This document shows, piece after piece, positions 24,879-35,377 of a DNA stretch of 64,000 nt. Position 1 is the first letter of the stretch. Each line of letters begins with the position of its first letter. The notes beneath the pieces were generated by a model. It did not search any database. It was not told the origin of the DNA and saw only the letters and a program-made list of their open reading frames with translations. Origin of the DNA: Ceratobasidium sp. AG-K (Eukaryota > Basidiomycota > Agaricomycetes > Cantharellales > Ceratobasidiaceae). Made by a program: the position numbers and the translations under genes. The stretch spans positions 620,001-684,000 of the forward strand of contig JAWNGF010000002.1 in assembly GCA_037039685.1 (NCBI GenBank), read 5' to 3'.

Positions 24879-26636
24879 ATCAGACATTATTCCTTCGTTT
24901 CGCTTTCTTCATGCCGATTGGTTTTACCTGGTGTATTGCCTCATTTTTGTTTGATACTTCGTTCGTTCGGCCTCCGCATTTTGAGATGTACATTTACACC
25001 ACACCATACTACACAACCAGAATAACTCCCATTCATTTACCCCTACTTGGGCAGACTCAAACCATGCTGTACTAATTGCATTTTGCTCATGTTTCTGATC
25101 GATCGGTTCAATTTTTATTCTGATCGATTAGCCGGTATCTACCTTCTTGTCATTCTGGTTTAGCGACCACGTGCGGTGGAGCGGCGAACTATCAAACGCG
25201 TTGCTCACATGCAAATCCTCGCAGGACATAGGCATGGGCACATTGCTCCGCGTCTCGGCCGTTAGGCTAGTCAACTGATTTGAATAGTTTTGCAGTCGGT
25301 AATGACAGGGTCGAGACCGTCTTCTACATGCATGACTTATCTGTAACCGTATTTAGGCTTTATGCTTTCGACTGATGTCCGCGGAGTTTTCGTGCAGGCG
25401 TGTCCCTCGAAATGGATCGTATCTTGAATAGATGGAATGTCATCATGATAAATGCTTTCGTCTGATGTGCGTGCTCAATTGGTCCTTCCTGAGCATACGT
25501 GCTTTTGTGTTTGAGCCAATCGAGCGTATATTGGACCGCGTTTTGAGACATGGTCCAAAAGCGCGCTGTTCTGGTGGGGATGGTGCAGGGCTGGACAAGC
25601 GAATTCTAGTGAGGAAAGACGAGCCGAGCCGGGAAGAGGCGGCTAGCATAGTACATTATTTGTAAAATCAAAGATAGCAGCAGCCCATCACGTTATAATA
25701 GATAAAGTCTATTGAAGGACTGAGAAGGAGACACATAGGCAAATAGAGGAGCGGTTTGCCTTAATGATGCAGCGTGGATTGCGATCACCTAGTTATTGGG
25801 TACTTAGAGGGCTGGCTCTGTGCGACATAGCCAGGACGAATTGAGGCCGAGACGTTTAGGGGTTCTTAGTTTCGATTTGAGTCCAAGGAAGCAAGGTAGC
25901 AACAACACAACTGGAGCTAGCCTGCCACGGGACTGCTACGAGATGGGGATGATTGGTGCTGTAATTGCGTGCGGGTGTTGGTGCTTGGATTCCCATGTAA
26001 AAGTCGCGCCGCACCTGCCAGATAAATAAGTAGTGCGACCGGTGTTACGATGCATGAGCAGTACCTCCGGGCCCAAAACGAGTAACGTAAGCTCATCATG
26101 CAAGTGTGCGCGTGTACTCCGACTCCATTAAAACGCCACATTCTGTTGTCGAAGCCATTTCGCAAGCTGCAACGTGCGCATACACCCATCCAAAGAGACA
26201 CATCGCTGTATACTATCATCGTGCTACCGCTTCTACCTGGGTCAGCTCGTCTGGGCGCTCGTATCCAGACGGGGATAAAAGGCTGCCATACACCCCCCAC
26301 CTGGAAGTGGATTGGGAACCGGCTCCTCTGGGCGTGAGCGCCTTGAGGGCGCTCTCGGTCCTCTAAGCCTTGTATTTTGCTATTTTGCACCGCCACAGTG
26401 CTATACTAGATTGTACTAGTACAGCTCCAAGCACAAGTCGGCTCAGAGAGTATTTTATCTGGACTCTGCCCCGTGGGTGACTAAATAGCCAGTGGCGGAG
26501 AGGTACGCAACGTGTGATGCCTTGGCGATCTTGTATATAAACGGACAAAGCAACTCCTCTTTAATTTCACGGCAGGCACACTCAGCTCGAGTTGCAGCAC
26601 TTTGTACAAGTATTTACTCACACATTCTAATTAATC
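24879..26636. other. Intergenic 1.76 kb
   Basis: No gene is supported. Several 60-160 codon frames around 25.4-26.4 kb overlap on both strands and look like chance. TATATAAA near 26,533 together with the pyrimidine-rich stretch after it could be the promoter of the small gene that follows. Confidence 0.45.
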
Positions 26637-26913
26637 ATGAGTGAGCTCAGACTTCAGGCGCCAAAATTCGGGGAGGAGTTGTATATTGTCTTGAGAAACT
26701 ACGGTACAGCAAGCCGCCAATCTGGTTACCAGAACTACGCAGAGGAGAGTAAGTCATGTATAGAAATTACCCAAGCCATCCAAGCCGCTGAGCAGGGCCT
26801 CCGCTGATGCAACTGATACTTTCGAAGGTGGAACCAGCATATGCTAGCTAGACAAAATGACACTTACAGGGTGGTCGAGCTTGCGTTCACCCTTTACTAA
26901 GGCCGAGAAATAA
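26637..26913 (+). CDS. Possible 51-aa protein, two exons
   Basis: ATG 26637 opens exon 1 (to 26748), which ends before a perfect GTAAGT donor. An acceptor ACTTACAG lets exon 2 start at 26870 in phase, ending RWSSLRSPFTKAEK and a TAA stop. The predicted product begins MSELRLQAPKFGEEL and is hydrophilic, without signal peptide or membrane segment. Read without splicing, the same frame stops at 26807 (56 aa). TATATAAA lies about 100 bp upstream and the start is preceded by TTAATC. I do not recognise it. Support comes only from the tidy signals and phase. Confidence 0.4.
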
Positions 26914-27762
26914 TATCCTAGGTTGTCAATCCCGTCTTAATGTTTAGCCGAATGACTCTCGAGCTAGTGAGCCAAAAAATAATATGTTGCCCTCTTACTA
27001 TAGCGGTGACTTCAAGCGACGTCTACACAATTAATGCTATACAAGGGTATGCACACACTCGTAAGATAGGCATCTGAATTGTGGGAAGGCGAAACAGTAG
27101 CACAAAAAGAAAACAAACGAGACAAGCATGAAACGTGCATACGAGTTCAGAGGGGTAAGGTCATGACCAGAGTTCCTCATCTTCAACCGGAAGTAAGGTA
27201 GTCCCAGTTTCCCGAAGATCGAGGCTCGTGACTTGGCACAGCGTACAGCTAACGCGATGCTGTACTACTCTGCCAATAGCGTATGCTCGCTTATAATAAA
27301 GTTGCCATGGATTTCAAGGCAATCAGCTGAGGAACCATCATGGCGAAGCGCCTTCTCACTGTGCACGGCATAGGGAGACCTTTATAGTGAAACGATGTGC
27401 AGATCAGAGTGGTTATAACCTTCTGCGAGACATGTGTGTGCTCCCAAGTCTCCCTCGCGTGCCCATTGGCCAATTACTGTCAGACCCGATTAGCTAATGA
27501 GCCGTAACTAGCCAATCAGAACACAGACGCGAACGCACATGCCTCTAGCGCTGTTACCATCTCACTGCTCCAGGGACAGTGCCTGTTGTCTTACCTTTTT
27601 CTTACTGCGCTAGGGTGACGAAAATATAGACTCATTGATGGCCTTGGCTGTATAAGTAAATATAAGATGTTGGTTGTCATAAGCTGTGCTCGGCCATGGT
27701 ACTCATAAAACGTGCAAGGGAGAGATAGCGCTCAGTTATCGAGTTTCCCGAGCCCTCTAGAA
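26914..27762. other. Intergenic 0.85 kb
   Basis: I see nothing supportable here. It presumably contains the GPCR promoter at its right end. Confidence 0.4.
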
Positions 27763-29231
27763 ATGGGCGAGTCACCACCCCATTGCAGTACTGCGATTGA
27801 CGTTACGGGGGGCGAGGTTGTTGGCTTGAGCGTGAGTCAAATCGAGTTTGGTTGACAAAGCTGACTCTTGGTTGTTTCAAGTTTACTTCATTTGCTTCTT
27901 TCATCTCCCTCTTCTCTGTGGTATGGTTGTTGATTCTCGTCACGGTGAGTTTATCAATGATCGCAAGCAGCGTATGGCTAAAACGTAAGCAGAAAAAGTA
28001 TTGTGATAATATGAGGTCAGACCCGGGTGGTCCATGGAGGCTTCTCCGCACTAACTTGGACGCATACATGGTGATTATCGTTGTTCCTATCAATAATATT
28101 GTGTGACACAAGCTAACGACCCGATCAGCTCAATCTTCTGGTGGGGGAAATCGTCGTATCAATCGGCGGGGTCCTGGACATGAAGTGGGCAATCGCGGGG
28201 AAAATCGAATGTGGGGCCGTATGTAGCGCCCAAGGCGCTATGAACATTATAGGCGTGACCACCACCGCGCTGTTTACTCTCGCCATCACCATCCACACCT
28301 GGTACGCGGTGTACACCGTGGGTCAGGTCAAGTATAGCCTGTTCGTGTGGCTCGGGGTTTCTACCACCATTTGGGTATATATCATTGTTTTTGCGCTTGC
28401 TGGAATCTTTTCGTACCCGAGGGACGGTTCGGGACGGTTCTTTGTCCCGTCGCCACGATGTGAGTTGAGTCCTGGTTCGATGCTTTCTTGTTGACAGTGT
28501 AGCTTACCTAATCGATTTCAGGGTGTTCCACAAGCACAAACTACGAAGAAGAACGTATCCTCGTTCAATATCTATGGTGCGGACTGTATCACATTCTCAA
28601 CATTAATGTAGCTAATTATGTTTACTAGGATATGGTTATCCAGTCTTGGAGGGATCGTTTTTTATGGCCTCCTTTTCCTCTTCTCGCTTGGCAACCTCGA
28701 CTTTCACAATAGCGCAACCGGGGGGCGACATTGGGTGTTCCATCTACACTCACAGTCACTCCCTGAAGTAAAACTACGGCCGGATGGAGAACCGGTTGAC
28801 CTAGAGTTCTACGATGATGTTGAGGTGCAACGGGAGCTCCGATCGGACGCGTGGAAGATGTTGCTGTAAGGACATCACCTCAACCGTTACACGATAGCCA
28901 ACCTTTTTCTAGGTACCCGGTGGCATACACCCTCCAGACCCTCGGCACCTCGGTCATCCGTTGGGTACCGGGGGCCAACGCGTATCCGCTTCGTCCGGGT
29001 GTGCTCGCGGCGCATATTATTTTCCGGGTCGTGTTTAGGCTGAGCGGTGCGGTGAATGTGTTGCTGTTCCTCAAGACTCGACCGAACATGTTGTTGTTTG
29101 GGTCGGGTGGGGTGTTGGGAGTGGGGGATCCGCGAAGAAAGAGAGCTCGGCCTAACAATGTGTCGGGGAGTAAAGAGTCTGTATCTGGGATGATCCAGAT
29201 GGAGAGGGTCGGGTTGGAGAGAGAGTTCTAG
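27763..29231 (+). CDS. Seven-transmembrane GPCR-like receptor (Git3/cAMP-receptor-like)
   Basis: Role: plasma-membrane receptor likely coupled to heterotrimeric G proteins; ligand unknown. Exons join as MGESPPHCSTAIDV, then FTSFASFISLFSVVWLLIL (helix I), and the family-typical TNLDAYM-LNLLVGEIV (helix II, obtained by splicing over GTGATT...CAG). GGVLDMKW and CSAQGAMNIIGVTTTAL (helix III with the conserved cysteine) follow, then LFVWLGVSTTIWVYIIVF (IV), WLSSLGGIVFYGLLFLFSL (V) and YPVAYTLQTLGTSVIRW (VI). The last helix reads VVFRLSGAVNVLLFLKTRP (VII). The third cytoplasmic loop is about 60 residues, and the C-tail is basic and Ser-rich. The gene looks complete. Confidence 0.82.
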
Positions 29232-29893
29232 GAAATTTTGCGCTTGGTTTATGGTGTATTATATGTTGTGGACGGACCTAGATTGTCGAGCTCAGAGGAA
29301 TTAATCATATTTTCACCAAATGAATGTCACGTGCGATGTAGTGACGTAACCGACGTAGTCGATCAAGTCTCGGTGACCATATCAGCCAATTCTGTGAGTC
29401 TTGGTCCCCGTGCACTGTCGCAACCGGCTACTACCATTCGTATGCTCATTCAAACCGCCTCCCGACGCGTCCTGCGGTCCATCAGTCCACAGACGGCGAT
29501 CAGGTCGAGAACACGGTCTGGGATCCACATCTCTATTGCACGCACCCCAATGCGAGATGATCAGATGGAAACACGTGCTCAGACGCGGCGGTCTTTGCTC
29601 GAGATGGAAGATGATGTCACGCTGATCACGGCCGACGCCGCACGCGCGTGGGAGTCTTCGTCCGACGCGACGCGCAGACTTTCGGACGAAGTGATACGGA
29701 ATGGGTGGGGATACTGCATACGGCAAGGCCAGGGCAGACCATATGGGCGTGGAACAATCACCCATTGGTGGAGTAGCTTCGATTGGACGTGGTGCGATTA
29801 CCTGTGATGGAGTGACGCAGCTAATGGTCCGTGCCCTCAACCACGCAGCATATATAAACCGCATCAGTCCACTTGATCTCCATCTGTCTCGCC
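29232..29893. promoter_or_regulatory. Upstream region of trehalose phosphorylase
   Basis: This 660-bp gap contains a CATATATAAA TATA box about 40 bp before the start codon. Farther up, near 29,327-29,352, are CACGTG and a TGACGTAA-type CRE-like site. Open frames on both strands here have no domain. Site functions are inferred from sequence words only. Confidence 0.45.
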
Positions 29894-32604
29894 ATGTCCG
29901 ACTTCCAGAGCAAGCCGTCGACTGTCGTCAAGCGTCGCCTGAGTGGCTTTGGTGGTACCACCACCGGCGCTGGTGCTGCCCCGCGTCATGCTCACGCCCA
30001 GCTCACCCCGATGTACGCGGGTATTGCTGCCAACATCTTGGAAGACGAAAAAGGCGTCGAAGTTGGCATCTCTATCCACGATGGCTCGTACACGATCGAT
30101 TACTGCACAGAGAAAATCAAGCTCACCCAGCATCCATCCAAGGCCCCTGGTGTCATTGAAAACTACGTGATCAAGTCGATCATGCAGTTTTCGACCGACC
30201 ACATGCTCAAGTTTGTGGCCTGCGGCCTCACCCAGTTCTTAGCCGATCTCGCCCCGAACCTGTGCAACCGACTCTGGCTCGAGCTCGACATGGTTCCGAT
30301 GGTACGTCATTTCATAATCGCCCTATATGCCGCCGGCCCCAGCTTACCCCGCGATTACCCCGCATTATAGCTCTTCCCCGTCCGCACGACCATCAAGCCT
30401 CTGCGCCCTGGTTTGCCCCTGTCGCGCGCCGGGACTACTCCCGGATTGGAATCGCAGGCGGGCCAACCCAAGGATGAGTCCCTGCTCAAAACGGTCACCG
30501 ATACGCTCAAGGGCACTTCGCTTTCGGGCGGTACCATCCAGCGCTCGGTCGACGAACAGGCCGATTCAGCGGTTCGCAAGACTGTCATGTACTTTGGTCC
30601 GACGCACAACCCTCGTCTTCAGATTGGTTACAGGAACGAAGTCGAGGTCGATGCCGCCGGCAAGATCCATATTCATGACGGCTTGGACGTTTATCGCAAG
30701 ACGTGTCGCGAGCCAACGTGGAATGCTGTTATGCACTATGTGGAAGACCTTAGGAATCGGAATGTAAAGCTTGGATTCTTCTCGAGCACTCCCCAGGGTG
30801 GAGGTGTCGCTTTGGTGAGTGACGCGCTGATTTAGTGTAGCTGGTGCTGATTCGTTCGAAATAGATGCGTCATGCGTTGATCCGTTTCTTCACTATCGTC
30901 GGAGTCGACTGCAAGTGGTTTGTATAATTTACCTAAATTTTGTTATTGTCAGGCGATCTCATCGGATATGTAGGTACGTTCCCAAGCCCTCGCCCGCGGT
31001 TTTCCGCACGACCAAGAACAACCACAACATCCTCCAAGGTGTCTCCGCACCCGACGTGCGTCTCACCAAGGAGCGCCAGGAAGAGTTCACCGCATGGATT
31101 GAGTACAATGCTCAGTACGCCCGCCTCTACTCGACGCGTACACCCACTGACGCAAGTAATATAGCCGCTACTGGGTCAGCGAGGGCGGCCCACTTGCCCC
31201 GGGAGGCGTCGACGTTGCGTTTATTGATGACCCTCAAGTGGGTTTATCTCTCATCGATGTCACATCAGCTCATTCGGTTATGCACAGATGCCCGGTCTTA
31301 TCCCGTTGATCAAAAAAGTTCGACCCGATCTGCCGATCATCTACCGTTCGCACATCGAGATTCGCTCGGACTTGGTGCACCAGGAAGGCTCTCCTCAGGC
31401 CGAAGTCTGGAAGTACTTGTGGGATCGCATCCAGTTGGCCGATTTGTTTATCAGTATGTGGTCTGTTATTAGTTGTGATGGTGGTTTTGATCGTGGGTTA
31501 CAGGCCACCCGGTGAACAAGTTTGTGCCCAAGGAAGTTCCGGCCGAGAAGTTGACCCTCTTGGGTGCGAGCACTGACTGGTAAGTGACTCACGCTTTGCA
31601 GAATATCACCGATCTCATCAATTTCACAGGCTCGATGGCCTCGGCAAGCCGCTCGGTGACTGGGATCTCGACTACTACATGAACCTCTTCCGCCGCCAGT
31701 GCAGCGAAATCCGCCAGAATCGCCTCCACTGGCCCGATAGGTTGTACATTGCCCAGATCGCGCGCTTCGATCCTAGCAAGGGTATTCCCGACGTCATCGA
31801 TTCGTTCTGCAAGTTGAGGAGAAAGTTGGACGAGGTTTTGTAAGTTGTAGCCTTGACTGCGAGGACAAGATGACTGATTGAGCGGTAGGCCTGCTAACCG
31901 CACTCCTCAATTGTTGGTCTGCGGTCACGGTGCGATCGATGATCCTGATGCGAGCATCATTTTCGATGAGACTATGGCTTTGCTCGAGCGTCCCGAGTAT
32001 GCGCCATACTCGAACGACATTATCGTGATGCGTATCGGTCCCAGTGATCAGAGTATGTCGAACTTACCCTCACACTCCTTTGGCTAACACCTCGCCAGTC
32101 CTCAATGCCCTCCTTACCAACGCAACCGTCGTCCTCCAACTCTCTCTCCGCGAAGGTTTCGAAGTCAAGGTCTCTGAAGCGCTTCACCACGGAAAACCCG
32201 TGATCGCGACGCGCGCAGGCGGAATCCCGCTCCAGATCCAACACGGCAAGTCGGGTTACCTCGTCGACGTTGGCGACACCGATGCCGTCGCCCAGCACTT
32301 GTACGACCTCTGGACCAACCGCGAGCTGTACACCACCATGAGCGAGTTTGCGCGCAACAATGTCTCGGACGAGGTCGGCACACTCGGAAACGCGCTCAGT
32401 TGGTTGTACCTCGGTAGCAAGTTCTCCAAAGGAGAGTTTATCAAGCCCAACGGCAAGTGGTTGAACGACCTTGCGAGGGAGGAGGCTGGAGTGAGTTTTT
32501 TCTTTATTTTTATTTTTATTGTTTGGTGCTGATGTGAGGTTTAGGAACCGTACAAGGAGGGCGAGCCGCGTTTGCCTCGCGGCGGATTGAATGTTGTTGG
32601 GTAG
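29894..32604 (+). CDS. Trehalose phosphorylase, retaining (GT4 fold)
   Basis: Role: reversible phosphorolysis of trehalose to alpha-glucose-1-phosphate and glucose in the cytosol (EC 2.4.1.231), the mushroom type related to Neurospora CCG-9. About nine exons give a product of about 730 residues, normal for the family. The N-terminal domain reads MYAGIAANILEDEKGVEVGI and SIHDGSYTIDYCTEKIKL. The catalytic part includes HALIRFFTIVG-VDCKWY, DVAFIDDPQMPGLIPLI, RSHIEIRSDLVHQEGSPQ and RLYIAQIARFDPSKGIPDVI. The GT4 EX7E region reads REGFEVKVSEALHHGKPV, followed by ATRAGGIPLQIQHGKSGY. The C-terminus is EPRLPRGGLNVVG. No defect was seen. Trehalose is a storage and stress sugar, so stress-type control is likely, but this is inference. 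Confidence 0.9.
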
Positions 32605-33657
32605 ATGGTGTGGAAAGAGATAAATGTCGTAAATGCGTATAAAGCGGAGTGTAGGATAAATGTATTTGAATAAACATAAATTTGATCGCTCGGGGAGAAG
32701 CTTGATAAGGCCATATTCGGGTTGGGATTGCCTCGTTCCTATAGTTGTGTTTTTATCACAAGTTGACGTGCCGAATCAACATGCTATCTCCCAAGGGTCA
32801 GGCCACTCTAGGAATGAGCCTGGTTATGCGTTGGATCAGACTCAAACAATTGATTAGACCTCGGGATCTTTCCACACCAACCTGTGCGAGGAGACACGCG
32901 ATTGTTCTTATTTCGGTGCAGCAATTCTAACACGCATACAATCACCAGAACCTACACTGTGGACCCCCCACTTCCGAACGATCCGGAAGCAGGAAATCCG
33001 TGTACGACTTCCGGAGCGTCCGGGGGTAAGGTCCGGTCTGGTGCACTAGGACGGGCATAGGGACTTTAGGTCCGGATTGGCGGCAAAATCCGGACCCTCG
33101 GACGGTCCGGAGGTCCGGACTGTCCGGGCTTTTGTTCCTCGTATGCATTTGCAGACCTCCCGGATTGTCCTCAAGTCACTCGCGGATTAATGTACAAATA
33201 TTTTAATATAATTATTGATTTAATTACACACTAGTGGAATCCGATCGATACATGCGGATGGTTCGAAATAAATGTCCGAAGGGTCCGTAGGAGAAGTGCG
33301 GCGAAGGCCAAGTCCGGGGGTAACATACGGAGAATCCGAAGGGAAGTCCGGGAAAGTCTGAAAGAAATGCCAGGAGAGGCTGGTCAAAGCTACACGAAAT
33401 AAATAAATAAAATCGGGAGCATCCATGGGAATCCGGGGGTAAAGTGCGGTTGGTCCGGGAGGTTGTCGCGGGTCGTCTGGGGGTGGCAAATACATACAAA
33501 TAAACCTACACTGAAATGAAAAAAGCTAGAATTGAAGAGAATTCAGCGTGCACATGATAAAACTCGGGAAATCAAAACTCACCGAATAGCAAAGAGTAAA
33601 CGAAACAAACTTTCAGACGAAGCACTTGGGGGGCTGAGAGCTGGACCGGTTGAGCGA
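32605..33657. other. Repeat-rich intergenic 1.05 kb
   Basis: This contains the CCGGA-rich repeat at 32,953-33,180 and a second stretch with the same TCCGAAG/GTCCGGG words at about 33,226-33,490, separated by an AT-rich spacer. No gene is supported; frames on the minus strand here are compositional. Confidence 0.5.
32953..33180 (+). repeat. CCGGA-rich interspersed repeat, copy 1
   Basis: It starts CACTGTGGACCCC, continues with ACTTCCG and many TCCGGA words, and ends near CTCCCGGATTGTCC. An inverted copy with the same start, the same end word and the same texture lies at about 61,030-61,250. This suggests a non-autonomous transposable element. No terminal inverted repeat or target duplication was established. 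Confidence 0.5.
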
Positions 33658-33952
33658 TTAGTGGACAACTTGCTCTCTTGTGCTAAATTAAAGTCGTCAT
33701 GATGACTTATAAGAACAAGCACTGGGCACTTACCGGGTCTGTTTGACAACCAACTCAATGATCTCCTCTTTGCCCGTGCGAGTTGTCAGTAGGGTGGTCG
33801 CGTTGGCCTTGGCGTTCTTGTGTTGTTTCTTTGGTGGGGTGTCGAAGGTCAGCGGGTTGTTGAGCAGGGCAGAAACTTTGGTGGCCTTGTTGGCGATGGC
33901 TTGCAGTGCCTTTTGGTGGTGCCGTTGGCGTTTGAAATGAGTATACCAGTGT

Positions 33953-34111
33953 TGTCGTGAGCTAGCTCACTCCATCGGACTCGCCCATTGTCTCGCCCGC
34001 CTGTCTCTCTCTTCTTTGTTACGTTCCCGTTTCTGTTTGCCGCGTTGCCACCTTCTTGTGGTTATTCTGTTACATTGTGTAACGCGGCTGTGCTTTGTAC
34101 GAGTCATGTCT
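33953..34111 (+). repeat. Alpha 5' LTR, left part
   Basis: First 159 bp of the LTR, from TGTCGTGAGC to the TGTCT duplicated by the insertion of beta (34,107-34,111). The remainder resumes right of beta. Confidence 0.9.
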
Positions 34112-34570
34112 TGTCGTAAGCTTCTTTTTGGTGGCTATGAGGCAGGCCGCGATGGAGAGTGGACGGCACTAAGACCTAAGTGACCTCTTGAACCGCAACG
34201 CACTTAAGCGTCTGTAGGCTCTTGAGGGTAGGGGTGGTTCTAAGTGTCACTCAGGAGGGATGTTTTGACGAGACAAAACAAGCTGGGGTTACCAGGCTTG
34301 TTGGTCCTCTATATATATACGGAAAGTGGCCAAGTCATACAAGGCGCAGCCACACGAGTCATACATAACAGCCAGTCAGGAGTGTCCATGTGAGTCATGC
34401 TGTATGAACAGACATGACTCGTACAAAGCACAGCCGCGTTACACAATGTAACAGAGTAACCACAAGAAGGTGGCAACGCGGCGAACGGGAACGGAACACA
34501 AAACGCAGAAAGAAGGAAACAGGCGGGCGAGACGACAGGCGAGTCCGATGGAGTGAGCTAGCTCACGACA
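34112..34570 (-). repeat. Beta 3' LTR
   Basis: 459 bp, TG...CA on the minus strand; lies just beyond the polypurine tract that follows ORF3. Confidence 0.92.
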
Positions 34571-34612
34571 TTACTCCCCCCCTAAGAGTCCGTTTGGGGG
34601 ACCTGAACGGAC

Positions 34613-35377
34613 CTACTGCACCGCGCAGTCCTTTTCCTTCTTCAGCATATACTCCTCCAACCCCTCCTCGTCCTCCAGGGTCAGGTCGATGGGATTGAAG
34701 ACGGTATTTCCCGGCTCGTCCGAGAACTTCTCCCACTCCTCCCAAGTCTCCTCCTTTGTCTAATCCGCCTTGGACCAGTCCAAAACCCTCTCCTGGGCTT
34801 CCACAAACTCCTTATCCCATTGTCGCACATCGGGCTCTGCCTCCTTCCATGCCGACACGTCGGTCTCCTCCTTCTTCCACCAGTAAGGTTCCCACTCGAT
34901 CCTCTCCTTCTGGTATCTCCCCCTCTCCATCCTCCAGTCGCTCAAGTCCCTCTCGTAGTTGGCGTCCCAGGCATCGTTCCACCGGGGTCGCAGCGTTGGT
35001 TGCCTCCCGTCGTATCCTGGTACCCACTCGCTCGAGTAGGCTCCTTCTTGTCCCCACTCAACCACTCCGAGCATGTGGGTGGAGAGGAGGACGACCTCCA
35101 AGACCTGGAAAGCGGCGCACCCTCGACAGACGAATATGTCCTTTCGCAGGAGCTGCATGCGTGTCGGCCATTTTTTCCCGACCCACTGAAATTCCCCCAG
35201 GTCGGAGTGGAGGATGTCGTCCGAGGCTCTGAAGTGCATCCTGCCCGAGCTTTGTTGCGACCTCTTGAAGACGTAGAGGGCGGCCCCGGAGTCAAGGATC
35301 CTTGCCGTAGCAAAGGCGGGTCCTTCCAGGACGCGGGTGAGGTTGTTGGCGATGGTAGAGCGGCTGACGGCAGGCAT
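34613..35377 (-). pseudogene. Beta ORF3 (Trp-rich accessory protein), premature stop
   Basis: The start MPAVSRSTIANN matches alpha's ORF3. The frame is open to 34,760, where the Trp codon of SKADW has become TAG, removing about 48 C-terminal residues present in alpha and delta. The preserved part contains CRGCAAF and regularly spaced tryptophans. Function unknown; see the alpha copy. Confidence 0.65.

Noticed and set aside
25917..26396. 159-codon minus-strand frame
   Set aside because: Arg/Ser-rich with no domain, overlapping equally long frames on the other strand.
29238..29864. Long open frames on both strands upstream of trehalose phosphorylase
   Set aside because: They overlap each other, have no family signature, and cover the expected promoter with its TATA box.
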